Positions 7,695-18,159 of a DNA stretch of 44,212 bases are shown here, piece by piece (position 1 is the stretch's first letter; each line of letters starts with the position of its first letter). The notes beneath the pieces are model-generated. The model ran no database searches and was not told the origin of the DNA. It was given only the letters and a program-made list of their open reading frames with translations. A program made the position numbers and the translations under genes. The stretch is from Bacteroidota bacterium (GTDB taxonomy: Bacteria; Bacteroidota; Bacteroidia; Flavobacteriales; Flavobacteriaceae). Location of the stretch: NCBI GenBank assembly GCA_012522045.1, contig JAAYLC010000174.1:1-44212 (forward strand). Direction: 5' to 3'.

Positions 7695-9307
7695 TGTTTA
7701 ATGATTTTAAAACCGGTTGTTTTATTTTCGGCATGGATGGATATTAAATAAACACCCGAATTCAGGTGTTCGATACGTACTTTATTTCCGGTTTGAGTAA
7801 TTTCTTTTTCTAAAAGTTTTTGTCCTAAAATATTGTATATGCTCACTGTAGCTTTTGAGATGGATTCAGGAAAGGAGATATTAAAATAATCTGTTACAGG
7901 ATTGGGATAAATGGCAAACAATTCTTTACGAAGATGTTCTTCGGTATTTAGAATCTGAACTTGTGTCAACGCATCTGCAAAATTCGGAATGCCATATCCC
8001 ATTTGAGCCGTCGGATTGTTGTATAAATCCGCTGATTCTCGAACTACTTGCATGATTACGTCATTTTTTAAATGGGGAGCAACTTCCCACAAGGAAGCAA
8101 TCGCTCCGGCAATAATAGGGCCGCTGAATGATGTTCCGTTAGAATAATTAACATTTCCATCCTTATCGACAATTGCAGCGAATTCACCCTGAGCCATTAC
8201 ATCGGGTTTTAGGCGACCGTCGTATGAAGGGCCGTGAGAACTGAACCAAGCACGATTTCCAAATTCATCGACAGCACCAACCGTAAATGCACCCAACGCA
8301 TCGGCGGGTGTGGTAATATACCCGAATTGTGAGCCTTCGTTGCCTGCAGAAACCACATTGATCATCCCTTTTTCAAAAGCGATGTTTGCCCCACGCGCGC
8401 TCAAGGTGGTTTGTCCGTCTAAATCGGAATATTGATAATTGTATTGGGGAACGTCAAAAGATAGATATCCCAAGGAAGTGTTGGTAACAAAAACTCCCAA
8501 ACTGTCCGCACGTTCCAAGGCTTCAACCCACCAAGCTTCTTCTACCGGAGATTCTTGGCTGCCATCTTCAGTGATAAAAAGGTAATAGGATGCTTCCGGT
8601 GCGGTTCCGACAAATTCTCCGTCTAAAAATGCTGCCGCTGTACTTAAGGTATGCGCGCCATGACTTCCCGAACCGTTATAATCCACGGTGCGATTTACAA
8701 AATCGTAATATCCTAAAAGCCTGTTATTTTGACGCATTTCGGCAAAAGCTCTGTTTATAAGAACATTCGGATAGCCATTGTCCATAAATGCTACGGTAAT
8801 TCCATCGCCTTCATAATTGTGGTCGTGCAGCACATCCACGGCAATCATTGTGGTTTGGTTTAACGCATTTCCATAATTGTATTTCGTCAATGTTTTTTCA
8901 AGATTAAATTTATCATAGGTCTTTAAAGGTTGAAAAGGGCGATTTAAAGAAGCGTCCATAAATTCAATATCAGCTACAAAAGACAAATTTAAGAGTGCTT
9001 GAATGCTTTTTACGGCACCACGCACATACACGGCGTTCAGCCATTTGGATTTCGCTAATACAGTAATTCCGGGTTGATTTGAAACAGTAGTTTTATAGGC
9101 TTCATTCAACGGGACATCTCTTTCATCAATAGGAATGTTGTGAAGTGCTTTCCGATATACGGCTTCCTGCGAAAGAATGGTGCCCGGATTGGCAATACCG
9201 GCAGCTACATTGTCTTTGTCTTTAAAATAGACAAGCGCATCACGTTGTTGTGCCGATAGCACTGTTACAAACAATAACAGAGGTAGGAGTAAAATCTTTT
9301 TTATCAC
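7691..9307 (-). CDS. Secreted subtilisin-like serine protease with type IX sorting domain
   Basis: An S8 peptidase of 538 aa if it starts at GTG 9305-9307. That start gives a clean signal peptide (VIKKILLLPLLLFVTVLSA). The in-frame ATG at 9409 would place the start inside mnmA and bury the signal. The propeptide is followed by the catalytic Asp in VAFMDNGYP, the His in GSHGAHTLS and the Ser in NGTSFSGPI. The last ~75 residues form a type A C-terminal sorting domain (YPNPVTDYFNI ... GVYLISI ... KIIKQ). This marks export across the outer membrane by the type IX system. It starts 56 bases after mnmA. Confidence 0.92.
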   Translation of the reverse strand: MIKKILLLPLLLFVTVLSAQQRDALVYFKDKDNVAAGIANPGTILSQEAVYRKALHNIPIDERDVPLNEAYKTTVSNQPGITVLAKSKWLNAVYVRGAVKSIQALLNLSFVADIEFMDASLNRPFQPLKTYDKFNLEKTLTKYNYGNALNQTTMIAVDVLHDHNYEGDGITVAFMDNGYPNVLINRAFAEMRQNNRLLGYYDFVNRTVDYNGSGSHGAHTLSTAAAFLDGEFVGTAPEASYYLFITEDGSQESPVEEAWWVEALERADSLGVFVTNTSLGYLSFDVPQYNYQYSDLDGQTTLSARGANIAFEKGMINVVSAGNEGSQFGYITTPADALGAFTVGAVDEFGNRAWFSSHGPSYDGRLKPDVMAQGEFAAIVDKDGNVNYSNGTSFSGPIIAGAIASLWEVAPHLKNDVIMQVVRESADLYNNPTAQMGYGIPNFADALTQVQILNTEEHLRKELFAIYPNPVTDYFNISFPESISKATVSIYNILGQKLLEKEITQTGNKVRIEHLNSGVYLISIHAENKTTGFKIIKQ

Positions 9308-9363
9308 GCAATTAAATTGATAAATTATAAAAAATAAACAGTAGAAAAGTGCTGTAGGTTTAT

Positions 9364-10566
9364 TTAAGCGATTACTCCGCTTCCCAACAATTCCTCTCCT
9401 TGATACCAAGCTGCAAATTGCCCTTCGGTGATTGCAGATTGGGGAGTATCAAAGATAAGATAAAGCCCGTTATAAGTTTGATGTAAAGTAGCTTTTTCTA
9501 AAGGCTGTCGGTATCGAATTCGCGCCATAACTTTCATTTCTTCATCTTCTTGAAGTCGCAAGTCTTCACGGATCCAATGGGCTTCTTCATTTCTTATAAA
9601 AAGACCTTGGCGGTACAAACCCGGGTGATTTTTCCCTTGTCCGGTATAGATAATATTTTTTTCGACATCGGTGCCGATAATAAAAAGCGGTTCTTTTGTT
9701 CCGCCCACGGCCAAGCCTTTTCGTTGTCCGATGGTGAAGTAATGTGCTCCGGAATGGTTGCCTACAATTTTCCCGTCATCTTCAGTATAGTGATGTTTGG
9801 CTACCAAATTTTCTAACATTTCTGTTTTTGAAGCCACAGCGGTTTGCTGCGTGGAAAATTTTGAAATGGAAGCAGGAACTTCAATGATAACACCATCTTT
9901 AGGTTTTAGTTTTTGTTGAAGAAATTCGGGAAGTCTGACTTTTCCGATAAAACACAATCCTTGGGAATCTTTTTTCTCGGCAGTGACCAATTCCTGTTCG
10001 GATGCAATTTGACGCACTTCGGATTTTAGTAATTCACCCACAGGAAACAACGTTTTTGCCAATTGCTCCTGGGATAATTGACATAAAAAATACGACTGGT
10101 CTTTATTGGTATCTTTTCCTGCAAGTAATTGATAAATGGTTTTGCCGTCTTTCGTAATTGTTCTTTTTCTGCAATAATGCCCCGTTGCGACATAATCGGC
10201 ACCAAGCGACAATGCAATTTTCATGAAAACGTCAAACTTGATTTCACGATTGCATAAAATATCGGGATTGGGAGTTCTTCCCATTTGGTATTCGCGAAAC
10301 ATATAATTTACAATTCGCTCTTTATATTGTTCGGAAAGATCGATTGTTTGAAACGGGATTCCGAGTTTTTCAGCTACCAACATGGCATCGTTGCTGTCAT
10401 CGAGCCACGGACATTCGTTGGATATAGTAACAGAATCATCATGCCAGTTTTTCATGAAAAGTCCGATCACCTCATAACCTTGTTGCTGTAACAAATAAGC
10501 TGCAACGCTGGAATCTACTCCACCGCTCAGACCGACAACAACTCTTTTTTTAGCTTTCATAAACAA
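9364..10566 (-). CDS. mnmA: tRNA-specific 2-thiouridylase
   Basis: MnmA thiolates U34 of tRNA-Lys, -Glu and -Gln, using ATP and sulfur relayed from a desulfurase. The protein is 400 aa; bacterial MnmAs are about 360-400. The PP-loop SGGVDSS is at residues 14-20. The nucleophile and persulfide cysteines are C105 (DILCNREIK) and C205 (GLCFIGKV). The ATG at 10566 or the third codon at 10560 could be the start. A -7 box lies 60 bases upstream. It leads the mnmA - subtilase - NMO gene block, a mix of housekeeping and secreted functions. Confidence 0.95.
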   Translation of the reverse strand: MFMKAKKRVVVGLSGGVDSSVAAYLLQQQGYEVIGLFMKNWHDDSVTISNECPWLDDSNDAMLVAEKLGIPFQTIDLSEQYKERIVNYMFREYQMGRTPNPDILCNREIKFDVFMKIALSLGADYVATGHYCRKRTITKDGKTIYQLLAGKDTNKDQSYFLCQLSQEQLAKTLFPVGELLKSEVRQIASEQELVTAEKKDSQGLCFIGKVRLPEFLQQKLKPKDGVIIEVPASISKFSTQQTAVASKTEMLENLVAKHHYTEDDGKIVGNHSGAHYFTIGQRKGLAVGGTKEPLFIIGTDVEKNIIYTGQGKNHPGLYRQGLFIRNEEAHWIREDLRLQEDEEMKVMARIRYRQPLEKATLHQTYNGLYLIFDTPQSAITEGQFAAWYQGEELLGSGVIA

Positions 10567-10625
10567 AATGGTTTTAAAAAAGTATGTGCTGCCTTAAATA
10601 AGTAGCGATAAAGGCTGCAACCTTA

Positions 10626-10633
10626 CAAAATTA
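10626..10633 (-). promoter_or_regulatory. -7 box of the mnmA promoter
   Basis: On the minus strand this reads TAATTTTG, a perfect TAnnTTTG. The -33 position falls at the very end of the upstream YwqK-like gene and is poor (TTTC). A short AAGG/CCTT hairpin lies in the leader. Confidence 0.5.
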
Positions 10634-10641
10634 CGGAAAAA

Positions 10642-11319
10642 TTAATGCTTTTTCGGAAATTGTTCTTCTTTGGTCGGTTTTCCGTTTTCATAATAACGCC
10701 AAAGTCCGTTTTTTAAACCGTTTTTGTAACTTCCTTCGCTGATTTTATTGCCTTTGGCATCAAAGTATGCTGCTTTCCCGTGAAGATGATTTTTGTGATA
10801 ATTAAGATTCTTGAGCAAAGTGCCGTCGGGTGCATAATAATTGTTGGCACCTTCTTTAATCCCTTTGTTGTAATGAATTTCTTCGGCAAGGTTTCCATTG
10901 GGATAAAATACGCTTTTTTTCCCGTGTAATACGCCGTCTTTATAATTTTCTTCCATCATTATCTTATCGGAATTCTTATGATAATAAATCCATTTTCCGA
11001 CAAAATCTTTGTCTTTCATTTTTCCGTGAGCGGCGCGTTTTCCTTTTTCGTAGAATGTAACATCCGTCAGTTCGGAATTTAAGTCAAAATGTTTAATGAC
11101 ATTGGGTTGATCCCCACAATCCGGACAATAAAATTTGAACGTTCCGGTTTCTTTCCCGTGATGAAAAGTGCCTTCGTAACGCAGCTGCGTACTGTTTGGA
11201 TAATATTGTCTCCAAACCCCATGCCGTCTGTCGGAAGCGTCCGTTTGGTTGTATTCGGATTGTGAAAAAACAGGATGCATCCAAAAAAGAAAGCTTAGAA
11301 TAATACAAATCCGATGCAT
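10642..11319 (-). CDS. Secreted MORN-like (YwqK-type) repeat protein
   Basis: A 225-residue protein with an N-terminal signal peptide (cleavage near FSQS, residue 20). The rest is a series of beta-hairpin repeats of the type NGxxxGxWxYY: for example GVWRQYYPNG-like, GKWIYYHKN, HGKKSVFYPNGNLAEE, GANNYYAPDG, HGKAAYFDAKGN and NGLWRYYENGK. These match the MORN_2/YwqK repeat family. YwqK is named as an antitoxin in Bacillus, but in Bacteroidota such secreted repeats occur without a toxin, and none is seen here. They probably bind lipid, glycan or protein partners. The role is unknown. Confidence 0.82.
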   Translation of the reverse strand: MHRICIILSFLFWMHPVFSQSEYNQTDASDRRHGVWRQYYPNSTQLRYEGTFHHGKETGTFKFYCPDCGDQPNVIKHFDLNSELTDVTFYEKGKRAAHGKMKDKDFVGKWIYYHKNSDKIMMEENYKDGVLHGKKSVFYPNGNLAEEIHYNKGIKEGANNYYAPDGTLLKNLNYHKNHLHGKAAYFDAKGNKISEGSYKNGLKNGLWRYYENGKPTKEEQFPKKH

Positions 11320-11370
11320 CCCGATACTTTTTTATTGCTATGATGAAAAACTAAAATATTTCCGATAGAT

Positions 11371-13266
11371 TTATTTTTTTCTGCGTTTTTGTTGTTCTTG
11401 CAGTTGTCTCTGTTGTTCCGCTTGTTCCATTATTTCAGCCATTTTTCGCTGGAATTTGTTGCGTTTTTTTGGCTGTGCTTTCTTACGCTCAATTTTGGCT
11501 AAAACTTTCTCCTCATCAATGATAAAGTTTTTAATAACCAGCATAATTCCAATAGTAATCAAGTTTGAAACAAAGTAATAGAGTGATAAACCGCTCGCAT
11601 AATTATTAAAGAAAATCAACATAAAGAGCGGCGACAAATACATGATAAATTTCATGTTCGGCATTCCCGGTTGCTGTTGTTGCTGCATGGTTTGTCCGGT
11701 GGTCATCATCATATAAATAAAGATGGCGATGGATGCCAATATCGGGAACAAACTCACGTGATCTCCGTAAAACGGAATGTGAAACGGCAAATCGAGAATG
11801 GTATCGTAACTGGATAAATCATCTGCCCACAGGAAGCTTTTTTGACGTAAATCAAAAGCCGTAGGGAAGAAGGTAAACAACGCATAGAACACCGGAATCT
11901 GAAGCAATGCCGGCAAACAACCTTGTAACGGACTGGCGCCTGCTTCGTTTTGAAGTTTCATGGTTTCTTGTTGAATCTTCATTTGGTTTCCTTTGTATTT
12001 CTCACGGATTTCATCCATTTCCGGTTTGAGAATTTTCATTTTTGCCTGAGCCAGATATTGCTTGTGTTGCACCGGAGAAAGCACCAGTTTGACCAAAATG
12101 GTTAAAACGATGATGGCAATTCCTGCAGGAAGAAAACTGCTTAAAAATCCAAATACAGGGATAATGATGTATTTGTTAATCCATCCGAAAATTCCCCAGC
12201 CCAAAGGCATTGCTTTGTCCAGATTGCGACCGTATTTTTTGAAGATTTGATAATCTGTCGGACCGTAATACATATTCATATCGTATGCAAGACGACCGTT
12301 TTTTGCTTCCAATAAAATTTTGGCATTGTATTTTTTAGTGAAAACCGTATCGACCTTTTCATCGTGTACCAAATTTTCAGAGCTGAAATTTACCTCTTTA
12401 AAAGGAGTGTCGGTCAAAAACATCGAACTAAAGAAATGCTGTCTGAAATTCATCCAGCTCACATCTCTTCGCTGTTCAGAATCGTTGCCGCTCGGAGAGA
12501 GTTTGGAGTGTTTGTTTCCTTCGTATTCATAGGTCAACCGGGTGTATCGATTTTCATAAGAAATACTTTTTGCCTGACGGTATCCGGTAAGTTCCCATTC
12601 CAATTCCATCGGCTGCGATGAATCAAGAATGCCGTCTAACCCGTGGCTGGAAATTCCAAAATCCATCATATATTCGCCGGGATGAAGCGTATATCTGTAT
12701 TCGATATAGGCATTTTCCGAAGCTTTTAATTTCATCGATAAAATATGATCCTCCCCGTTTTGGAATAACTCAGGTTCAAAATAAAGATCTCGGGTATTTA
12801 AAGTCCGATTCTCTGCACCAAATCGGAGGTTTAAAAATGAATTGTTATCGCGAATTAAGTAAATCGGGATGGAATCGTAGCGTGTATGTTGCTTTAATCG
12901 CGCTTCGGTGATGTATCCTCCTTTATTGCTTACTTTTAAAAAGAGTACATCGTTTTCAAGAATGGTTTCATGGTCTTGTGCTGCATCTGTTGTTTCAGAA
13001 TAAGCAAAAGATCCGAGTCGATTTCGCAATTGTTCAAAAGCCAGTGAATCTTGTGCGTTTTCAGATGTAAACCGGGGTGCAGCTTCGGAAAATTGAATGT
13101 CTTCATCTTTATTTTTTTCAGCTTCAAGTGCCGCCGCTTCTTTCTTGGCTCGTTCTGCTTGAATTTCCTCTTCGGTAGGTTTGTTGAGGTACAACATCCA
13201 TATTAATATTCCACTTATTAATACGAAACCTAGTATTGAATTGCTGTCAAATTTTTTCTGCTCCAT
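11371..13266 (-). CDS. yidC: Membrane protein insertase YidC
   Basis: YidC inserts and folds inner-membrane proteins, alone or with SecYEG. The 631-residue length fits Bacteroidota YidC. It has an N-terminal anchor helix (about residues 12-25), a long periplasmic beta-sandwich domain (about 40-350) and the conserved five-helix core near 360-590. The core includes PLQGCLPALLQIPVFYALF and LSPLFMLIFFNNYASGL. The C-terminal tail is very basic and Gln-rich, as in forms that contact the ribosome. It follows pyrG by 83 bases on the same strand, an arrangement common in the phylum, and probably shares its transcript. Confidence 0.96.
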   Translation of the reverse strand: MEQKKFDSNSILGFVLISGILIWMLYLNKPTEEEIQAERAKKEAAALEAEKNKDEDIQFSEAAPRFTSENAQDSLAFEQLRNRLGSFAYSETTDAAQDHETILENDVLFLKVSNKGGYITEARLKQHTRYDSIPIYLIRDNNSFLNLRFGAENRTLNTRDLYFEPELFQNGEDHILSMKLKASENAYIEYRYTLHPGEYMMDFGISSHGLDGILDSSQPMELEWELTGYRQAKSISYENRYTRLTYEYEGNKHSKLSPSGNDSEQRRDVSWMNFRQHFFSSMFLTDTPFKEVNFSSENLVHDEKVDTVFTKKYNAKILLEAKNGRLAYDMNMYYGPTDYQIFKKYGRNLDKAMPLGWGIFGWINKYIIIPVFGFLSSFLPAGIAIIVLTILVKLVLSPVQHKQYLAQAKMKILKPEMDEIREKYKGNQMKIQQETMKLQNEAGASPLQGCLPALLQIPVFYALFTFFPTAFDLRQKSFLWADDLSSYDTILDLPFHIPFYGDHVSLFPILASIAIFIYMMMTTGQTMQQQQQPGMPNMKFIMYLSPLFMLIFFNNYASGLSLYYFVSNLITIGIMLVIKNFIIDEEKVLAKIERKKAQPKKRNKFQRKMAEIMEQAEQQRQLQEQQKRRKK

Positions 13267-13349
13267 ATAGCCCTGCGATTTTATTCGCTTTCATTTAGTT
13301 GCCGAATTTCGGCGTGTTTGTAATTAATTCTAATTAGATAACTCATTAT

Positions 13350-14987
<1,638 letters not shown>

Positions 14988-15013
14988 CTAAATGATTTTT
15001 CAATTACGGGATG

Positions 15014-15042
15014 CAAAGGTACATTTTTATTATGGAAGCAAA
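15014..15042 (-). promoter_or_regulatory. Promoter of pyrG
   Basis: On the minus strand, TTTG (15042-15039), 17 bases, then TACCTTTG (15021-15014). The -7 box is perfect and the spacing slightly short. It sits between pyrG and the end of the DUF3820 gene. Confidence 0.6.
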
Positions 15043-15077
15043 AGAAAATCTAAGAACGAATTGTGTGGAAGCAACTT

Positions 15078-15302
15078 TTATTTTATGACGAAAGGACGTA
15101 AAATCATTTCCAGTCCGTTACACTTGATGTCATACATTTGTTGCATCATCACGCCCAGTTTGCCCGGAGGAAATCCTTTTTGTTTAAACCAGATATAATA
15201 GTGTTCGGGAATCTCCAGCAACAACTTGTTTTTATACTTCCCAAACGGCATTTTGTAATTGGCAAGTTCGGTCAGCAGTGCTTTGTTATTTCCAGCGTTC
15301 AT
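15078..15302 (-). CDS. DUF3820 family protein
   Basis: A 74-residue protein. It matches DUF3820 by MPFGKYKNKLLLEIPEHYYIWF (read in two parts, MPFGKYKNK and LLEIPEHYYIWF), followed by KLGVMMQQMYDIKCNGL. The family is small, cytoplasmic and of unknown function. The MPFGKYKG motif is shared with nuclease-associated proteins, which allows a nucleic-acid role only as a guess. Its start overlaps the end of the DUF922 gene by 17 bases, so it is translated as part of the bshC-led run. Confidence 0.8.
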   Translation of the reverse strand: MNAGNNKALLTELANYKMPFGKYKNKLLLEIPEHYYIWFKQKGFPPGKLGVMMQQMYDIKCNGLEMILRPFVIK

Positions 15303-15810
15303 AACGTTTGAGTTGAGCGGCTATATTTTTTGTCCAAGCAGCTTCTTTTTTTATATCTTGAGAATGATTGGTTTCACTGTCAAATTGACGTTGCATTTTT
15401 TTACGTTCCGCTTCGACTTGGGTATAAATTATATGAATTTCGTTTTTGATGTCTTTGGAGAACTTTTTTTGACTTAAGCGTTTTCGAAGTTTGCGAGCGT
15501 GGAGTTCGGAAATATCAAAATGGGTTTGTTCGTGTTGTAAGATGTGGTCGTTTACAAGATGCGGAAAGTACCAAGATTCATCTTTGTTAAAGAAACTTTC
15601 CACCTGATATTCCAACTCGATTTTTCCGGAGGTTGAAGTATAGGAATACCCAAAATGGATTCCTGTGTTGGTGCTGGCTGCAAAAGGGGAGTCCGAATTT
15701 GGAGTTCCTTGAAAATCACTCCAGCTGAGTTTTTGATTTTCAGTCCAAATAATTTTATTTTCCATCTGAACGAAAGCGAGTAATAAAAAAAGGGACAAAG
15801 CAAACTTCAT
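15286..15810 (-). CDS. DUF922-type putative secreted metallopeptidase
   Basis: A 174-residue protein with a signal peptide (MKFALSLFLLLAFVQ). The mature part begins with LSWSDFQGTP, typical of DUF922. It has HEQTHFDISE near residue 92, an HExxH zinc-peptidase motif followed by a Glu three residues further on. The C-terminal half is rich in Lys, Arg and Glu and probably helical. By motif it is a predicted periplasmic zinc peptidase, but no substrate is known. It overlaps the DUF3820 gene and follows osmC by 27 bases. Confidence 0.8.
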   Translation of the reverse strand: MKFALSLFLLLAFVQMENKIIWTENQKLSWSDFQGTPNSDSPFAASTNTGIHFGYSYTSTSGKIELEYQVESFFNKDESWYFPHLVNDHILQHEQTHFDISELHARKLRKRLSQKKFSKDIKNEIHIIYTQVEAERKKMQRQFDSETNHSQDIKKEAAWTKNIAAQLKRYERWK

Positions 15811-15837
15811 AGTAAATAAATTGAAACCCGGAACTAT

Positions 15838-16242
15838 TTATCCCCAATTGAAAGTAATGTTTTTTTCGATATCCGGGTGTAAACTATATAAAACAGGACA
15901 AGTTCTCCCGGTGTTTTCCAATATTTTTCTTGACTGTAAATCAATTTCGTTTGGAAGTCGTAAGGTGATGTCGATTCTTGAAATACGCCTCGGATTGGAA
16001 GCCATGATTTTGGTGACTTCTGCGGTGCTTCCGTCCAATATGATATTCATTTCTCGTGCTTTTATTCCCATGACGGTAAGCATGCAGTTTGCCAATCCTG
16101 TGGCTACGGTATCCGTTGGAGAAAAAGCTTCGCCCTTGCCGAAATTGTCTATTGGTGCATCCGTAATGTATGTGTTTCCCGATTGGGTGTGCAAATTTTC
16201 GGTTCGTAAATCGCCTAAATAAGTTACTTTAGATGTGCTCAT
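15838..16242 (-). CDS. OsmC/Ohr family protein
   Basis: A 134-residue OsmC-like protein. Family members reduce organic hydroperoxides in the cytoplasm with two cysteines. Here they are C53 (GLANCMLTVMG) and C115 (TGRTCPVLYSL), spaced as in the family. The conserved SPTDTVATGL precedes the first Cys. Ohr proteins use dihydrolipoamide and OsmC has broader substrates; which type this is cannot be told. Its ATG overlaps the stop of the LysM gene by 4 bases. It sits in one run with bshC, a thiol-synthesis gene, which fits a redox role. Confidence 0.88.
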   Translation of the reverse strand: MSTSKVTYLGDLRTENLHTQSGNTYITDAPIDNFGKGEAFSPTDTVATGLANCMLTVMGIKAREMNIILDGSTAEVTKIMASNPRRISRIDITLRLPNEIDLQSRKILENTGRTCPVLYSLHPDIEKNITFNWG

Positions 16243-18149
16243 TCTATAACTTCAAATTTTAAATCGTCCGTAAATTTTAAAATATAAACCGCTTGATTGG
16301 CATATCCCGATTCAGAAGAATCATAACGGAATTTGTTTTCCGTATAAACGGTCTCAATTCCGGGGTCTAAAGATTCATAAATATCTTTTTCTGCTGCCAA
16401 TCGCAAAATGACATCATAGGTTACGTCAAAACCTCTCGTGACAAAACGGTTTGGCCAAACGCCATATTTTTTATAATACTCTTTATAAAATGCTGTGGAG
16501 CGGTTTGCCTCGTCATTTTTGTTTACAGAAGGGAAAGTAAATTCCAATCGTGCCAAACGACTGTTTGATATTTCATCCCATTCGTAAGCATCGTTTTTAT
16601 CCAACGCAAACAAGCGGATTTCTTTGGTTTCCAAAATTCCGTTAAGCGTATTGACCACGCTGCTGATGAGGATGGGATTGTCAGAAGACACCACGACCCA
16701 ATTTTCGTTGCCGGAAGTTAAATGGGGAAGAATTTCTTCTTGTTTTATAAAGTTGTTTCGCACCACCATAATTTTTGCGGTAGGCATTGTTGAACTTGCA
16801 GTTTCAACTAATTCTCTGTGTTTTCCGTCAGAAATAAATAGAATGTTCTTGTCTGAACCGTTTTGGCGCAAATAGTTTATCATGGTTTGTTGAAGCACTG
16901 ACGTCGTTGGTATTGTTTGAAATAAATTAGAACGCATATTGAGATTTCTGTTGCTCAAAGGGGAGAAAACAGGAATGTTTTCCGATTCGAGTTTTTGTGC
17001 TGTTTGTTCAACGTTTCTTTGTAAAAGCGGACCGATTACAGCTTGTGTATTCTCAAAATTGTTGCCGTTGAGAATGTTGGACAAATTGCTTTCGTTTGGT
17101 CCTGTGTCAAATATGTTCAATTGAACGGAGATTCCTTTTTCTTTGGCAAATTCCGCAGCCATAAGAGCACCGCTGTAAAAATCTAAAGCAATGCGAAGGG
17201 TAGGGTCTTTTTTAATTAAATCTTCGCCGGCTTGAATCGAGTCAGGAAGATGAAAAGGAAGCATCAGTGCAATGTTCTTGAGTTTTTTGTTTTCAATTTT
17301 AGTTTCTAAATTCACTACTTGTATTTCCTCAAGCACCGATTTTTTAGGAATTTTTAAAATCATTCCTTCTTTCAAACCGTCAGCTGCATAGGGATTTAAT
17401 TTGATGATTTCTTCTTTGGAGATTCCGAATTTGGTTTTTAATCTGTAAAAACCTTCTCGGGCTTTTACTTCGTACAGTTCGTATAAAGCCGTATCGACTT
17501 CTCCTTGTGCCACAGCTTCTTCCACAGGAACAATTAAAGTCGTTCCGACAGGAAGTTCTTCTTTGATGTGCGGGTTTAATTTTTCGAGTTCGTCGATGGT
17601 AATGCCAAATTTACGTGCAATGCCATATTTTGTTTCTTTTGGAGAAACGGTGTACGCTTGAGTTCCTGAGGGAAGATCCAAATCGGATTGATTTGGATCC
17701 TCAGGAAGGTTTTTTGGAATAAGGATGGTTTCCCCTTTTTTTAAAGCTCTGTCATACAGCTCTTTGTTGTGTTTTTTGATAGCATCCACACTTACTTCGT
17801 ACTGTTTTGAAAGTCCGTACAAAGTTTCTCCGGCTTCAACTTTGTGATGATGAAAACGTGCATCATCGGAAGGTTTAGAATCGGAATCGGTTTTACGTGC
17901 GGGAAGGATGAGCACGCTGTTCACTTTAATTCCTTTTCTGGATTCCGGATTGAGGTTGTAGATGGTTGCCTTAGAGATATTGTAATCTTTGGCAATACTT
18001 GCTACCGTTTCTCCTTCTTTTACGGAGTAACTTTCATACTGCATCGGTTGGGCTGAAGAACCGCAACTGGCGAGGAAGTATATAAAAACACTTAGATAAA
18101 ATGAATACTTCAAAGCGATAAAAAAATATTTTTTTAAATAAACCACCAT
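16239..18149 (-). CDS. Lipoprotein with four LysM domains and a periplasmic-binding-protein fold
   Basis: This 636-residue protein has a lipoprotein signal peptide with Cys29 (IYFLASCGSS). Four LysM peptidoglycan-binding repeats follow, near residues 40-84, 98-142, 163-207 and 217-262. Each has a Y-x-V-x-x-(G/K)E-T start and an xLIP end. Residues ~285-636 resemble the type I periplasmic-binding fold (NIALMLPFHLPDS ... VIGPLLQRNVEQTAQKL ... NIPVFSPLSN ... YEWDEISN). The same fold occurs in amino-acid receptors and in LpoA, the activator of penicillin-binding protein 1A. It is therefore probably anchored at the wall and either senses a ligand or assists wall synthesis. Ten bases separate it from guaA. 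Confidence 0.88.
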   Translation of the reverse strand: MVVYLKKYFFIALKYSFYLSVFIYFLASCGSSAQPMQYESYSVKEGETVASIAKDYNISKATIYNLNPESRKGIKVNSVLILPARKTDSDSKPSDDARFHHHKVEAGETLYGLSKQYEVSVDAIKKHNKELYDRALKKGETILIPKNLPEDPNQSDLDLPSGTQAYTVSPKETKYGIARKFGITIDELEKLNPHIKEELPVGTTLIVPVEEAVAQGEVDTALYELYEVKAREGFYRLKTKFGISKEEIIKLNPYAADGLKEGMILKIPKKSVLEEIQVVNLETKIENKKLKNIALMLPFHLPDSIQAGEDLIKKDPTLRIALDFYSGALMAAEFAKEKGISVQLNIFDTGPNESNLSNILNGNNFENTQAVIGPLLQRNVEQTAQKLESENIPVFSPLSNRNLNMRSNLFQTIPTTSVLQQTMINYLRQNGSDKNILFISDGKHRELVETASSTMPTAKIMVVRNNFIKQEEILPHLTSGNENWVVVSSDNPILISSVVNTLNGILETKEIRLFALDKNDAYEWDEISNSRLARLEFTFPSVNKNDEANRSTAFYKEYYKKYGVWPNRFVTRGFDVTYDVILRLAAEKDIYESLDPGIETVYTENKFRYDSSESGYANQAVYILKFTDDLKFEVIE

Positions 18150-18159
18150 AATAACTGTT

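Noticed and set aside
10642-11319. YwqK antitoxin of a toxin-antitoxin pair
   Set aside because: The protein has a signal peptide and no toxin gene is adjacent; the similarity is to the repeat type only.
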